DNA of 64,000 nt from Nostoc sp. CHAB 5834 (GTDB taxonomy: Bacteria > Cyanobacteriota > Cyanobacteriia > Cyanobacteriales > Nostocaceae), in NCBI GenBank assembly GCA_020829485.1, contig JAIVFU010000023.1:23907-87906 (forward strand), read 5' to 3'. The notes below the pieces were generated by a model. It did no database searches, had not been told where the DNA came from, and saw only the letters and a list, made by a program, of their open reading frames with translations. Below, in pieces: positions 15,510 to 25,388 of this stretch (position 1 is the stretch's first letter; each line of letters opens with the position of its first letter). Position numbers and translations under genes: made by a program.

Positions 15510-16712
15510 CTAACTTTTAATTTTCTGCGACCAAATACGAGTTGGTAGCCCCCAAACGTAGATAAAGCCTTCAGCAGCTTTGTGGTCAAATTGATCTTCG
15601 GCTCCGTAGGTTGCCAAATCGGGAGTATAGAGGGAATTATCGCTCGAACGCCCAACTATCGTAGAGTTGCCCTTGAACAACTTCACTCGCACAGTTCCAG
15701 AAACTTGCTCTTGTGTCTTTTGAATAAAGGCATCGAGGGCAACTTTGAGTGGACTGTACCACAAACCGTTGTAAACAATTTGGCTGTAAGTTTCTTCAAT
15801 CCCACGCTTGTAATGGGTGACATCTGCCGTCAAAGTCAAGCTTTCTAAATCCCTATGTGCCTGAATTAGCACTAACATCGCGGGTGATTCGTAGATTTCC
15901 CGCGATTTGATTCCCACCAGACGATTTTCGATCATGTCGATCCGTCCGATACCGTGATTTCCTACCGCCTGATTGAGTTCTTCAATTAGTTCAACTGGCT
16001 GTTTAGCTATACCGTTGAGGGTTGTCGGAATACCACCGTGGAAGCCAATTTCGATGTACTCTGGCTCGTTGGGAGTATCAGCGATCGCTTTGGTCATTTC
16101 ATAAATTTCTTCTGGTGGCTCAAATGACGGATCTTCGAGTAAACCAGCTTCAATACTACGACCGAGCAAATTTTTGTCAATGCTGTAGGGAGAGGATTTT
16201 TTGACTGGTGAGGGGATACCAAAGTTTTCCCCATAAGCGATCGTTTCCTCACGGCTCATGCCCCATTCTCTGGCTGGTGCGAGGATCTTTAGGTTGGGGT
16301 TTAAGGCGGTTACAGAGACATCAAAGCGAACTTGATCGTTACCTTTGCCGGTGCAACCGTGAGCGATCGCATCAGCACCATATTTTTCGGCTGTTTCTAC
16401 TAATACCTTGGCAATCAGTGGACGAGCAAGGGCAGTTCCGAGAGGATAACGATTTTCATAAAGGGCGTTGGCTTGAATCGCCCCAAAGGCGTAATCTTTA
16501 ACGAAGCTGTCTTTGACATCCGCCACGAGGGATTGACTTGCACCGGATTTGAGAGCTTTTTCTCGAACTGGCTCTAATTCATCTCCCTGGCCTAAATCTG
16601 CTGCTAGGGTAATCACCTCTTCCACACCCCACTCCTGTTTGAGGTAAGGGATGCAAACGGAGGTATCCACTCCACCAGAATATGCCAGGACAACCTTTTT
16701 GGCGCGACCCAT
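15510..16712 (-). CDS. argG: Argininosuccinate synthase
   Basis: ArgG joins citrulline and aspartate with ATP in arginine biosynthesis. The 400-residue product has the standard length. The PP-loop SGGVDTS is at residues 12-18, followed by [17 protein letters not shown] and the citrulline/aspartate-binding region [15 protein letters not shown]. The C-terminus ([26 protein letters not shown]) is complete. In heterocystous strains arginine also feeds cyanophycin. Confidence 0.98.
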   Translation of the reverse strand: MGRAKKVVLAYSGGVDTSVCIPYLKQEWGVEEVITLAADLGQGDELEPVREKALKSGASQSLVADVKDSFVKDYAFGAIQANALYENRYPLGTALARPLIAKVLVETAEKYGADAIAHGCTGKGNDQVRFDVSVTALNPNLKILAPAREWGMSREETIAYGENFGIPSPVKKSSPYSIDKNLLGRSIEAGLLEDPSFEPPEEIYEMTKAIADTPNEPEYIEIGFHGGIPTTLNGIAKQPVELIEELNQAVGNHGIGRIDMIENRLVGIKSREIYESPAMLVLIQAHRDLESLTLTADVTHYKRGIEETYSQIVYNGLWYSPLKVALDAFIQKTQEQVSGTVRVKLFKGNSTIVGRSSDNSLYTPDLATYGAEDQFDHKAAEGFIYVWGLPTRIWSQKIKS

Positions 16713-17147
16713 TAATTTCTCCAGTTAGGACAACAAACAATGAGTCATTATTATATCTAAACTAATCCATGTATATTTTATTCATATTACCCAAATAAAC
16801 GAACCACAGAGACACAGAGAAGCCAGTGCGCCCTTGCGGGTTCCCCGACTTGTTCGCGCAGCGTCTCCCCTTCTCCCAAAGGGAGAGGCTAACGCCAAGG
16901 GAGAAGCAACTGGCGCAACACAGAGAAATGAGGAGGAGAGAGTTTTTTTTGGTATTTTTTATTTGAAAGTCCCTTACTGTTAACTCTTGTCTGATGTTAA
17001 TAAAACGATGTAGCAATCCTAAATTATTATGTGAATAACAAGATTCCCTAACTTTTTAGAAAAATTGGGAATCTGAGCTTTGAGATTTTATAATTGTGAA
17101 AATTTGCAGGGTGGATAATCCCACCCCGTTATTCTTGATAATTTGAT
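16713..17147. other. Intergenic region with dispersed low-complexity repeat
   Basis: No gene is supported. 16798-16935 contains a common Nostocales spacer repeat (ACCACAGAGACACAGAG; CTTCTCCCAAAGGGAGAGGCTAACGCC). The minus frame 16762-17016 reads through this repeat and is not a gene. 17110-17125 contains a GGGTGG..CCACCC hairpin just downstream of the PEP-CTERM gene and may be its terminator. Confidence 0.5.
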
Positions 17148-17654
17148 TTAAGCTTTTGTGCTTGATGGTTTAGAAGATGTTATTTTTTTACTTAAGAACA
17201 AACTCAACCCGAATACAGACAATCCAAGCATTAAACTTGGCTCTGGAACACTGGTATAAGTAACTTTCTGAATACCCGTACTAGTTAAATCGTTCAGATT
17301 GATAAAATTTTCGCGGTAGACATTAAAAGCGCTAGGTGTAAAATATAACCCTAACCCCGCTTGGTTAAAAATTGTTCCCGAAAAGTCGGTGAAAACTGAA
17401 GCTAAAGGATCATCCGCTTCAGTGTATGACTGGCCACCATAGCTAGCAGAAATCTTTAAACCTTCTGCGATCGTTACTTCTTGATCGTCTGCTGCTGCTT
17501 GATCAAATGAAAAAGTACCTATGAGAGTTTTATCGTCGTTAGAAAAATTATAAGTTAGGGCTGCTGCAAGAGCAGGCATAGTTTCCCCTAACGAAAAAAT
17601 CAAAGCAGTTCCTACCGTTGCAGCTGCTAACTTCTTGAAGATGGAGTCAGTCAT
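17148..17654 (-). CDS. PEP-CTERM sorting domain protein
   Basis: A 168-residue exported protein. It has an N-terminal signal (TDSIFKKLAAATVGTALIFS, cut after PALAA), a beta-rich middle, and a C-terminal sorting signal SVPEPSLMLGLSVFGLSLFL followed by basic residues, the classic PEP-CTERM tripartite tail. The start at 17654 has AAGGGA upstream. It is related in layout and sequence (QSYTEADD versus NYTEVDD) to the PEP-CTERM gene at 22059-22607. It is adjacent to the alkaline phosphatase and may be part of a surface group. Confidence 0.88.
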   Translation of the reverse strand: MTDSIFKKLAAATVGTALIFSLGETMPALAAALTYNFSNDDKTLIGTFSFDQAAADDQEVTIAEGLKISASYGGQSYTEADDPLASVFTDFSGTIFNQAGLGLYFTPSAFNVYRENFINLNDLTSTGIQKVTYTSVPEPSLMLGLSVFGLSLFLSKKITSSKPSSTKA

Positions 17655-17774
17655 TTTTTCCCTTGATAAAAGAACAGGTGCAATAATACCGCAATAGTTT
17701 TTTGAGACAGAGACGTGTGTTACCACGTCTCTGCAAAACAAAGCTTTTCAGTTAGTTTTAGTGAAGCGGTGTAT

Positions 17775-19745
17775 TCAATTCACAGGCTTGTTTGTGATCG
17801 CAGTTTTCATGGCTTGGAAGATATGACTTTGGTCAACCACGCCCCGAACACCAGGTACTGTATAAGTACCAGAGCTATCTTTAATCTGGAAGCCTTGTCC
17901 TAGCGATCGCGTCAGAGTTGATGCGTAAGCACCTTGGTAGTAAACAGGTACAACGCGGCGGCTATGGCTACCCCAGAGATATTTGTAATTTGGATCAGAC
18001 CCCCAGAAGTGACCAGCATCAGTAGGATTGTGCTTAACGAAGGTGATGTCCTTGGCGTTATACTTCAAGCCTTTAGCCTGATTTGGGTTAGGATTGGGAG
18101 TCAATTTAGAGGCAAAGTCATTATTTAGAGTTAGGTAATGGTCATGGTCAGCAGTAACCAGTAGCAGGTTCTTGCTCCAACCACCATGATTATCTACCCA
18201 ACTAATGACCTGCTGGACTGCCTTATCAAAATCATTCATGGTACCAATCAGGTTATCCATGTTGTTGTCATGAGCAGCCCAGTCGATATCGCCTCCCTCA
18301 ACCATCAACCAGAAGCCATCTTTGTCTTTACCTAAAACGGTTAAAGCTGCTTTAGTTAAATCAGCTAAAGTTGGATTTTCGTTAATCTCTTTAGCGATAA
18401 AGCTGGCATCAGTTTCACCGGGAGCTAGAGGACGAACAGTATCGGGTGCAGGAGCATTAGGAGCGATGGGATTACCAGCTGCATCAATGACAGGAACACA
18501 ATCCCCAGCAGTACCAATGATTATCTGACCTGATGGACAGGTAGCCGCAGTTCCAGCCTTAACAACAGAGCTATAGAGTGAGAAGTTGTCCAAACCTGTC
18601 AAACTATAGTCACCCTTAGAAGAACTAACAGGAATGTTGCCATTTTGTCCACGCGCACCATATAGACCAAATAATCTGCCTCCCTTGTTGGGGTCAATTT
18701 TAGCAGCCGTTTTTAGCAGTGTCTTAGCTGCATTAGGGCCGCGTTCCAAAAAGGTATAGCCGTAACGATTGGATGTAGGATTATTCTTCAGATGCTGGTA
18801 AGTGTCTTCCGTAATGTAGGTATAGTTAAAGACTCCCTCTGCTGTACTTGTGCTAGCTGTATTTTGAAAATCTTTAGGATGACCGCCACCCAACAAAATA
18901 TTGGGCTTAAAGTTCAGCAATGTCTGTTGCAAAATGCTGTCTTGGTTGGTCTTGCTGGGGTCGTAAACACTGTCGTATTTGCTACGACGATTTACGAAAG
19001 AAGCCGCAGCACCAGGCGTTGCATGGCTAATAGGTACGGAAGTTACCAAGCCTGTAGACTTACCTTTTTCTTTGGCAATTTCTAGGATGGTTTTCAACTT
19101 CTTCTCGTAAATGTCTACCCCCATCGCATTGTTAAAGCTTTTTACTCCCGTATACAGAGTTGTAGCTGTATTAGCAGAGTCGGGATAACTGTACTTGATG
19201 TAATCTTTGTCATAAGTACCAGAATTAGCAGGGGTCAAAGGAACCCAAGGAACAGGGCCGCCCTTACTGATGTCATAACCCGCCAGATTACCATCTTCTA
19301 GGCTATTGCCATCAAATCTATTGCCAGGGTTAAAAGGAGTGGGCTGGAATGAGAAGTTAGGACGAACAGGACTTGCACCCGTGAGTGGATTAGAGTTATC
19401 TAGAGCAGAGTTACCTGTTAGATGGGGCTGGTCTGTTGGATTGGCTGGTGTATTTCCTTGAATTGTTGTGCCGTAAGTAGTCACCAATCCATATCCAGTG
19501 AGCTTTTGGAAGCTAAGACCTGAACCTTTTCCACTTGTGTAAAAAGGCGCACCTTTGGCAACGGCTGCGGCCCGTGCCATATTCCAACCCATACCATCGC
19601 CAATCATGATAATTACGTTAACTCCATTACCAGCGGCCATAGTGGGCTGAAAAACAGAATTACCAAATATCAGCAGAACGGTACAAAGCAAGCCAGCCAT
19701 AGTCAAGGCTAGAAATCGCTTGTACTTTTGCAAAAATGAAATCAT
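17775..19745 (-). CDS. Alkaline phosphatase, PhoA superfamily, exported
   Basis: A 656-residue secreted phosphomonoesterase. The N-terminus has a Sec signal (about residues 8-37). Metal and catalytic motifs follow: VIIMIGDGMGWN (Asp50), the nucleophile in YPDSANTATTLYTGVKSFN (Ser190), MVEGGDIDWAAHDNNMDN, and VTADHDHYLTL, ending with the histidine of WGSHSRRVVPV. These are the D-S-A and two-Zn site motifs of the PhoA superfamily. The protein is larger than E. coli PhoA because of insertions. Likely phosphate-starvation induced, by analogy; I found no confident Pho box. Confidence 0.93.
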   Translation of the reverse strand: MISFLQKYKRFLALTMAGLLCTVLLIFGNSVFQPTMAAGNGVNVIIMIGDGMGWNMARAAAVAKGAPFYTSGKGSGLSFQKLTGYGLVTTYGTTIQGNTPANPTDQPHLTGNSALDNSNPLTGASPVRPNFSFQPTPFNPGNRFDGNSLEDGNLAGYDISKGGPVPWVPLTPANSGTYDKDYIKYSYPDSANTATTLYTGVKSFNNAMGVDIYEKKLKTILEIAKEKGKSTGLVTSVPISHATPGAAASFVNRRSKYDSVYDPSKTNQDSILQQTLLNFKPNILLGGGHPKDFQNTASTSTAEGVFNYTYITEDTYQHLKNNPTSNRYGYTFLERGPNAAKTLLKTAAKIDPNKGGRLFGLYGARGQNGNIPVSSSKGDYSLTGLDNFSLYSSVVKAGTAATCPSGQIIIGTAGDCVPVIDAAGNPIAPNAPAPDTVRPLAPGETDASFIAKEINENPTLADLTKAALTVLGKDKDGFWLMVEGGDIDWAAHDNNMDNLIGTMNDFDKAVQQVISWVDNHGGWSKNLLLVTADHDHYLTLNNDFASKLTPNPNPNQAKGLKYNAKDITFVKHNPTDAGHFWGSDPNYKYLWGSHSRRVVPVYYQGAYASTLTRSLGQGFQIKDSSGTYTVPGVRGVVDQSHIFQAMKTAITNKPVN

Positions 19746-19784
19746 TGCAGTGTGCCTTAAAGTTAATTGAGCAAGAGTTAGGCG

Positions 19785-20024
19785 TTAATTTTGATAAAAA
19801 TTTGGTTCTAGATGAGTAGCACCAAAGTCTGAGTATGTTGCAGTCACATCTACCTGAGTAGGGGCTGCGGCATAACTTGGATTAGAGGCGGTTGCTGGTT
19901 GTTGATTTGATGTTCCTAAAAACAACAAAACTGTCAAAAGCAGACCAGACATGAACCAAGCCAAGGTGCGCTTGTACTGTTTAAGTAATGAAATCATTGG
20001 GAATTTTTGAATGAAAGTCATCAT
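19785..20024 (-). CDS. Small signal-peptide protein resembling the start of the adjacent phosphatase
   Basis: A protein of about 79 residues whose MISLLKQYKRTLAWFMSGLL and following residues closely match the first 28 residues of the neighbouring alkaline phosphatase (MISFLQKYKRFLALTMAGLL). After the signal (cut near PATA) only about 35 residues remain (VDVTATYSDFGATHLEPNFYQN), with no phosphatase domain. AGAGG lies 8 bp upstream of the tandem ATGs at 20024/20021. It may be a truncated duplicate of the phosphatase leader or a small secreted peptide expressed with it. Confidence 0.6.
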   Translation of the reverse strand: MMTFIQKFPMISLLKQYKRTLAWFMSGLLLTVLLFLGTSNQQPATASNPSYAAAPTQVDVTATYSDFGATHLEPNFYQN

Positions 20025-20210
20025 CAGGAAACCTCTTAGTAAATAACCGAGTTGCAATTAGCGTAGGCGTAGCCCGTCGTAGACATCGCTATGCTTTGAC
20101 AATTGCAATAATGCTAATAAGCATTATGTTTAAATAAGTTTTAAAAACCAAATAGATAAATTAGCAAAAATATTTTGGTATTTATAGCGGTAATTAGTAA
20201 AATTATGTAT

Positions 20211-21203
20211 TTAGCTATGTTCTAGGGTTGAATTGGTTTTCCTTGCAGACAACATGAAAACTAAATCTTGGTTAAATAAAGGATGAATTGGCAACGCTGA
20301 AGGTTTTATACAGCTAGTTAGCTGCAAAGTTATCTCAGCAATATTAAAAGTTTTTCGGATGTGAGTTTCTAACTTAGTAAGTAAGCGATCACGTTCCTGG
20401 ATAGTTGCACATTCAACTGTCAAGTTGGCGCAAAGCATTACCTTATTTAAGCTAATTGTCCAGATGTGGAGTTTTTCTACTTCAACAACACCAGGAAAAG
20501 ATTTGAGAGATATTTCGACCTCAACAGGGTCAATTGATTCCGGCGCATACTCCAAAAAAATCTTTAAACTTTCTTGTACTAAAGGTAAAGCACTCAAACC
20601 CGTAAAGATTGCAACGAATATACTAATAGCAACATCTGCCCACCACCAATCCCAAAGATGAACTGCTAAAGCAGCTATAATTACGCCAACAGAACTAACA
20701 GTATCGGCGATGACGTGAAGCAAAGCTCCCCGCAGGTTTAAGTCGTCGTGAGTGTGGGGATGAAGCAAAGTAATATTGAGCAGATTGACGATTAAACCTA
20801 ATACTGCAATTGCTAACATTGGTATGCCTAAAATTGCTGCTGGATGTTGCCAGCGTTGAATAGCTTCCAATATGATAAAAGTAGCGATCGCAACTAAACC
20901 TAATCCATTCACTAAGGCTGCTAAAACTTCAATTCGTTGATGTCCAAATGTTGCTTTTTTATTAGCTGGTTTCTTTGCCAAAAAACTAGCAAGTAGCGAT
21001 ATACATAAGGCTGTAATATCCGATAGAATGTGTCCTGCATCCGCCTGTAGAGATAAACTTTGACTCCATAAACCCACACTCCACTCAGCAACAAAAAAAA
21101 CAGCAAGTAAACCTACTGTTATCCACAAATTTTTTCCTTTCTGATAATTATTAACTACTTTTACACAATCATCCGCACATCCACACCATTGAAGTGAAAC
21201 CAT
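20211..21203 (-). CDS. Cation diffusion facilitator (CzcD/ZitB-like) metal exporter
   Basis: A 330-residue CDF transporter with six predicted membrane helices. Metal-site motifs are on helix 2 (QADAGHILSD, His58-x3-Asp62) and helix 5 (HVIAD, His163-x3-Asp167); HxxxD at both positions is typical of zinc-transporting CDFs. The C-terminal cytoplasmic domain (VEVEKLHIWTISLNKVMLCANL) is complete. The N-terminus CGCADDC is an uncommon cysteine cluster that might bind metal. It would export Zn or a similar divalent metal. Confidence 0.92.
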   Translation of the reverse strand: MVSLQWCGCADDCVKVVNNYQKGKNLWITVGLLAVFFVAEWSVGLWSQSLSLQADAGHILSDITALCISLLASFLAKKPANKKATFGHQRIEVLAALVNGLGLVAIATFIILEAIQRWQHPAAILGIPMLAIAVLGLIVNLLNITLLHPHTHDDLNLRGALLHVIADTVSSVGVIIAALAVHLWDWWWADVAISIFVAIFTGLSALPLVQESLKIFLEYAPESIDPVEVEISLKSFPGVVEVEKLHIWTISLNKVMLCANLTVECATIQERDRLLTKLETHIRKTFNIAEITLQLTSCIKPSALPIHPLFNQDLVFMLSARKTNSTLEHS

Positions 21204-22058
21204 TATTCAAAAACCTTTTTGTACAGTAGTAACTTCAAAAGTTCCCACCAGTCGTATTTATGGCGAGGATTTTCTAAATTTGGAATGTATATCCTTAAAT
21301 ATTGTCTTTGAATAGGCTAAGGTTAAAAACTTTTTCCCCATGCCTTTTTTATAAAATTACTTACTAATCTCAAAATATGTTTTTGTAGATTCAGAAATAG
21401 ACGAATACTAAAAAAATAGGTGTCTATTAAAAATTTATCCTACTTAATTTAAGAAATGGTAATGCTTTTGTTAAAATTATAAATCAAAGCAGATTAAAAC
21501 TTGCAATTTCCAGCAATCATCCTGTTAATTATTTGTTACTAATTACACATGAGTTTATTGGTAATCAAAACTTGCGATCGACTTCCCATTCTGCCTAAGA
21601 GGATGATAACCATTATCTTTTAACATCCTACTGATATAGGTAATAAACAGCTTTTTGATGGGCGATATACTTGGATAAATATAGATTGAGAATAAGAATA
21701 TTTTTTACTAATTTATCTAAGTTTTGAATAAAACTTTAGAAATCATGAGCTTCAAATTTGTTTATTCACTTACTATTAATGGGGTTTGATGAATCATTAC
21801 CATCTAATTTCATGACAATTTGACAGTAACAAAAATTTTATTAATGACAGCAATCTAAAGTCAGAGGTTTAAACTTTTTGCTTCTGAGTGGATGAGTTGA
21901 ATTTTCACTTCACAGGGAATTTATATATACGTAACAAGCTTAAAGATTTGATAAAAATACTCTTTTGTTCGATATTTCTTAACCTGTACAGAGTGGTTAA
22001 AAGCTTATTTAAATGAAATTACAGGATTATTCATTTTTTAACTTTGGAGTATTTTTTG
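21204..22058. other. 850-bp AT-rich intergenic region
   Basis: No gene is seen in six frames beyond trivial length. It is strongly AT-rich and holds the divergent promoters of the CDF gene and the PEP-CTERM gene. The palindrome GATAACCATTATC at 21605-21617 resembles a Fur/Zur-type operator (see separate entry). Confidence 0.5.
21604..21618. promoter_or_regulatory. Possible Fur/Zur-family operator
   Basis: TGATAACCATTATCT contains the perfect 13-bp palindrome GATAA-CCA-TTATC, similar to the cyanobacterial Zur consensus TGATAATNATTATCA. It lies 400 bp upstream of the leftward CDF metal-exporter gene and 440 bp from the rightward PEP-CTERM gene, rather far from both, so the link is weak. Confidence 0.3.
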
Positions 22059-22607
22059 ATGAAATTAGCTAAAAATCTTGGCATTGCTACTATTGCAGCT
22101 ACCATCTCTGTTGCTGCTATTGGGGTTAAATCGGTGCAAGCTGCTTTAGTTAATTACGATTTCACTGTGAATGCCATATCTGGCAATAATCCCGGTCAGT
22201 ATTTCGGCTCTTTTCAATACGATGACTCGACTTTAAGCAATACAGGTCTTGAGACATTGGCAGTTGAGAATGGATTAGCAGTTAAATTCAAGTATTTAGG
22301 TACTAACTATACAGAGGTAGATGATACTGATTTCAACAGTTTTCCTATAGCCAGCTTTAATAATGGCGAAGTTCTGGGACTAAGCTATTTTGTTGCAGAC
22401 CAGTTTGCGATCGGAGGTGATCTAAATACTCCAGATGTAGGAGGAAACAAATTTTTTGTAATTAATCAATCAGTAAACACAACACAAGTGGGTACTGTAA
22501 GCTACGCTAAAGTACCAGAACCGTTAGCTGTTGGTGGTACGGTTATTGCTGGTGTTATGGGATTGTGGATGCAACGTAAGAAGAGAGCAACAAAAGTTGT
22601 GGGTTAA
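22059..22607 (+). CDS. PEP-CTERM sorting domain protein
   Basis: A 182-residue exported protein. The signal peptide (MKLAKNLGIATIAATISVAA, cut after VQA) is followed by a beta-rich region (YDFTVNAISGNNPGQYFGSFQYDD; GTNYTEVDD) and a C-terminal VPEPLAVGGTVIAGVMGLWM plus the basic tail QRKKRATK. GGAG at 22046-22049 supports the ATG at 22059. It is homologous in layout to the protein at 17148-17654. Proteins of this class are exported and processed by exosortase; the role here is unknown. Confidence 0.88.
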   Translation: MKLAKNLGIATIAATISVAAIGVKSVQAALVNYDFTVNAISGNNPGQYFGSFQYDDSTLSNTGLETLAVENGLAVKFKYLGTNYTEVDDTDFNSFPIASFNNGEVLGLSYFVADQFAIGGDLNTPDVGGNKFFVINQSVNTTQVGTVSYAKVPEPLAVGGTVIAGVMGLWMQRKKRATKVVG

Positions 22608-22618
22608 TAGTTATAAGT

Positions 22619-22666
22619 AAATCACCTTATCCTTGCCCGTGTTTCGGTTAAGGATTAAGGTGATTT
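22619..22666. terminator. Hairpin between the PEP-CTERM gene and phoX
   Basis: AAATCACCTTATCCTT pairs with AAGGATTAAGGTGATTT, leaving one bulged base and a loop of about 15 nt. It lies between two converging genes and probably ends one or both transcripts, though T tracts are weak. Confidence 0.6.
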
Positions 22667-22730
22667 AAAACTATTTAAGATACTGTAGTGACAAAGGAGC
22701 GATCGCTAAATAAATCTGTTCCTATCGTCT

Positions 22731-24893
22731 TTAAAGACCACCAACAACGCCACCGTCATTACGGGTAATTACTACCACTGATGAACGTGGGCGACCTGAT
22801 GGGCCATACCCTTGACTGTTAGGCCAATTGCTAGCGATCGTGGGATTCGAGGCATCCCCGCGATCGCCTGGGTGTTGGATGTTGATAAACATAGCTTTGC
22901 CATCGGGTGTGCTGGTAATGCCAGTTACCTCACAATCTGTAGGGCTGGTTAAGAAGCGCCTAACTTGTTTGGTGTTGGGGTCAGCACACGACATGGTGTT
23001 GCTACCGATATTTACCAAATCACCAACACCATCACCTGCGTGGTCAGTCTGAACCCAGAGGCGGCCGAAGTCGTCAAACCATAGACCATCTGGTGAACTT
23101 AAGTCGTCACCTTTAATGTTGCCTTGAAGATTTGGTTCGGGTCTAGTTTTGTCCCCAGCTTCAAAGAAGATATCCCATTTGAAAGTTGTAGCCGTAACGC
23201 TGCGTCCATCTTCGCGCCAGCGAATGATGTGACCGTAACGGTTGTCAGGACGTGGGTTGGGAGGATTCACAGGAGGACGGGCACCGCCTGCTGCTGTTGT
23301 GCCGTCTGGCTGGTTGGAGGAAACTGGAGTTGTGCCCCGACGATTATTGTTGGTCAATGTGCAGTAGACTTCAATCTCTTTATATCCGCCGATGCGAGGA
23401 CGCACAGCTACCCACTCTGGGCGATCCATCATGGTTGCGCCGACGCGATCGCCAGCTTGTCTTGTCTTGATAAGCACCTCAGCTTGACTTCTGAAACCGT
23501 TCCTTGGTGTCAAACCACGCTGACCGTAGACCAAAGGAATCCACTCACCAGTACCGTTGTCATTGAATTTGGCAACGTACAGAACACCGTTATCGAGTAA
23601 ATTGCGGTTAGCAGAACGATTTCTGGGATTGAAAGGTTGGGCACAAACGAACTTGTAGATATACTCGTTGCGCTCGTCGTCACCTTGATAAAAAGCAACA
23701 CGGTTCTTGTCATCAACAACAACCTGAGCGCTCTCATGCTTGAACCGACCAAGAGCAGTGCGCTTGACTGGTTTGCTTTGTGGATTGTAGGGATCAATCT
23801 CAACCACCCAGCCGAATAAATGGGGTTCGAGTGGGTTGGTGCTGGCATCGAAGCGTGGATCAACCTCAGGCCAGCGATAGCTAGATGATGTTGAAATGCC
23901 GTACCGATTTTGTCCTGCCAGGATATCGGACTTTTCGATGCCTGGAATTGCAACTACATCTCGTGTGGGATTAGCAAAGTAGCCGTTCCAGTTCTCCTCA
24001 CACGTTAAGTAAGTGCCCCAAGGAGTGTAGCCATTAGCGCAGTTGTTGAGCGTACCATAAGCGGTATAGCCGTCGTTTCGTGTGCCAGTATCAACGGAGC
24101 CAGTTGGCTGAATTGAAAACTTTTTCGATTTTAACAGTGCATTGCCAGCCGCAGGCCCCGATACTCGCATCTCGGTGTTGCCGGTAATGCGGCGACCATA
24201 AGACGAATTGCGATTGAAAGTCCACTCATTGCCCTTCTTGGAAATTTCTACAACAGACACGCCATGAGCAGCCTGAGATTTACGTACTTTGGCAATTGTG
24301 ACTACATCCAGACCATCAGGATGCAAAATTGATTCTTGGGTATATTCATGGTTCACGCACAGCAGACCAGTATTGATTGGCTTATTTACAAAGCCTCTAA
24401 GTGATCTTGTTTGTGAACTTACTGTCCGACCAACGACATTCCCTGGCTGTAAAGGGAAGTAGTACATGCCGTCATTGTGCATACCAAACTGCTTTTCTTG
24501 AGCAGCTGCATCTTGGGAGGCATCTGGTAGCCAAGTTGGGCCACCAGGTGCGATCGGATCTCCCCAAGCAATCAGTACTTTGGCTGTGTAACCTTTAGGA
24601 ACACTGACAAGATCCTTTTCCAGCAGTCCTGTAACTGGATTGAGTAGATTTGGTGGGATGCTCTTAAAGCCTATGCCAGCGAATCCTGTTCCTTTGGGTA
24701 TCGGAGCTGCATCAACACTTTGGAGAAAGCCACCGATAGAAACATCGCCCAGAACAGTTAGCACCGACGTACCCACAGCCGTCATGATAAACCGCCGCCG
24801 ACTAAGACTAACGCGGTCAATCACATCATGAATTGACTCGTTACCGGATGGGTTGAGGGTCAAATTGTTTTTAGGGTGAAAGCGTCCTTTCAT
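22731..24893 (-). CDS. phoX: PhoX-family phosphatase, Tat-exported
   Basis: A 720-residue PhoX/DUF839 phosphatase. PhoX enzymes use Fe and Ca cofactors and release phosphate outside the cell. The Tat signal SRRRFIMTAVG is at residues 31-41, before a hydrophobic stretch. Family segments include GLLCVNHEYTQES, GTLNNCANGYTPWGTYLTCEENWNGYF, EPHLFGWVVEIDP, HESAQVVVDDKNRVAFYQGDDERNEYIYKF, and DGLWFDDFGRLWVQTDHAGDG. A GGAG lies 9 bp upstream of the start. With the PhoA-type enzyme 3 kb away it forms a phosphate-scavenging neighbourhood. Confidence 0.95.
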   Translation of the reverse strand: MKGRFHPKNNLTLNPSGNESIHDVIDRVSLSRRRFIMTAVGTSVLTVLGDVSIGGFLQSVDAAPIPKGTGFAGIGFKSIPPNLLNPVTGLLEKDLVSVPKGYTAKVLIAWGDPIAPGGPTWLPDASQDAAAQEKQFGMHNDGMYYFPLQPGNVVGRTVSSQTRSLRGFVNKPINTGLLCVNHEYTQESILHPDGLDVVTIAKVRKSQAAHGVSVVEISKKGNEWTFNRNSSYGRRITGNTEMRVSGPAAGNALLKSKKFSIQPTGSVDTGTRNDGYTAYGTLNNCANGYTPWGTYLTCEENWNGYFANPTRDVVAIPGIEKSDILAGQNRYGISTSSSYRWPEVDPRFDASTNPLEPHLFGWVVEIDPYNPQSKPVKRTALGRFKHESAQVVVDDKNRVAFYQGDDERNEYIYKFVCAQPFNPRNRSANRNLLDNGVLYVAKFNDNGTGEWIPLVYGQRGLTPRNGFRSQAEVLIKTRQAGDRVGATMMDRPEWVAVRPRIGGYKEIEVYCTLTNNNRRGTTPVSSNQPDGTTAAGGARPPVNPPNPRPDNRYGHIIRWREDGRSVTATTFKWDIFFEAGDKTRPEPNLQGNIKGDDLSSPDGLWFDDFGRLWVQTDHAGDGVGDLVNIGSNTMSCADPNTKQVRRFLTSPTDCEVTGITSTPDGKAMFINIQHPGDRGDASNPTIASNWPNSQGYGPSGRPRSSVVVITRNDGGVVGGL

Positions 24894-25388
24894 TCTTTGT
24901 TCTCCGTTTTAAGGCTTACGAGGTTGTTATTCAGTTCATCTCTCAATAAGATGAGTAATTTGGTAAAGAGAAACTCTAAATATTTACAGAAATTACTTAG
25001 ATATTTATTGGAAGTTGATGCATCTTTCACAGCTAATAAATAGCAGTGAATAACAGATTAAGGCTGGCTGATGCTGCTTACGCAAAGAAGATTTATGAAG
25101 TTTCTATTAATTTATGTACTAAGTGTTAACACTAGGTTATGTATTGATTAATTTGAATTTATCAGTTGTTATTTTTTACGTAAAGATAAGCTTTCAAAGC
25201 ACAAATACTTATAAGTTTCAAAGCAAAATAATATTTAACAGATATGCAAAAATTTATATTTTCAGGTTTTAAACTTGGTAAGTCCTGTAGCTGTTTTTAA
25301 ATGTCTAGCAAATATTGCATCATCAGGAGATTGACTACTTCCGCCGCTAGAACCAGATAAGGAACAGTGTCAGCGTCGCATCTGTCCT
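24894..25388. other. AT-rich divergent promoter region of phoX
   Basis: About 495 bp upstream of both the leftward phoX and the rightward glycosyltransferase gene. No RNA gene or repeat is recognised. I looked for tandem PhoB-type boxes and found none that I would defend. Confidence 0.4.

Noticed and set aside
16762..17016. 84-codon minus-strand frame after argG
   Set aside because: Runs through a common spacer repeat (ACCACAGAGACACAGAG) with no family match.
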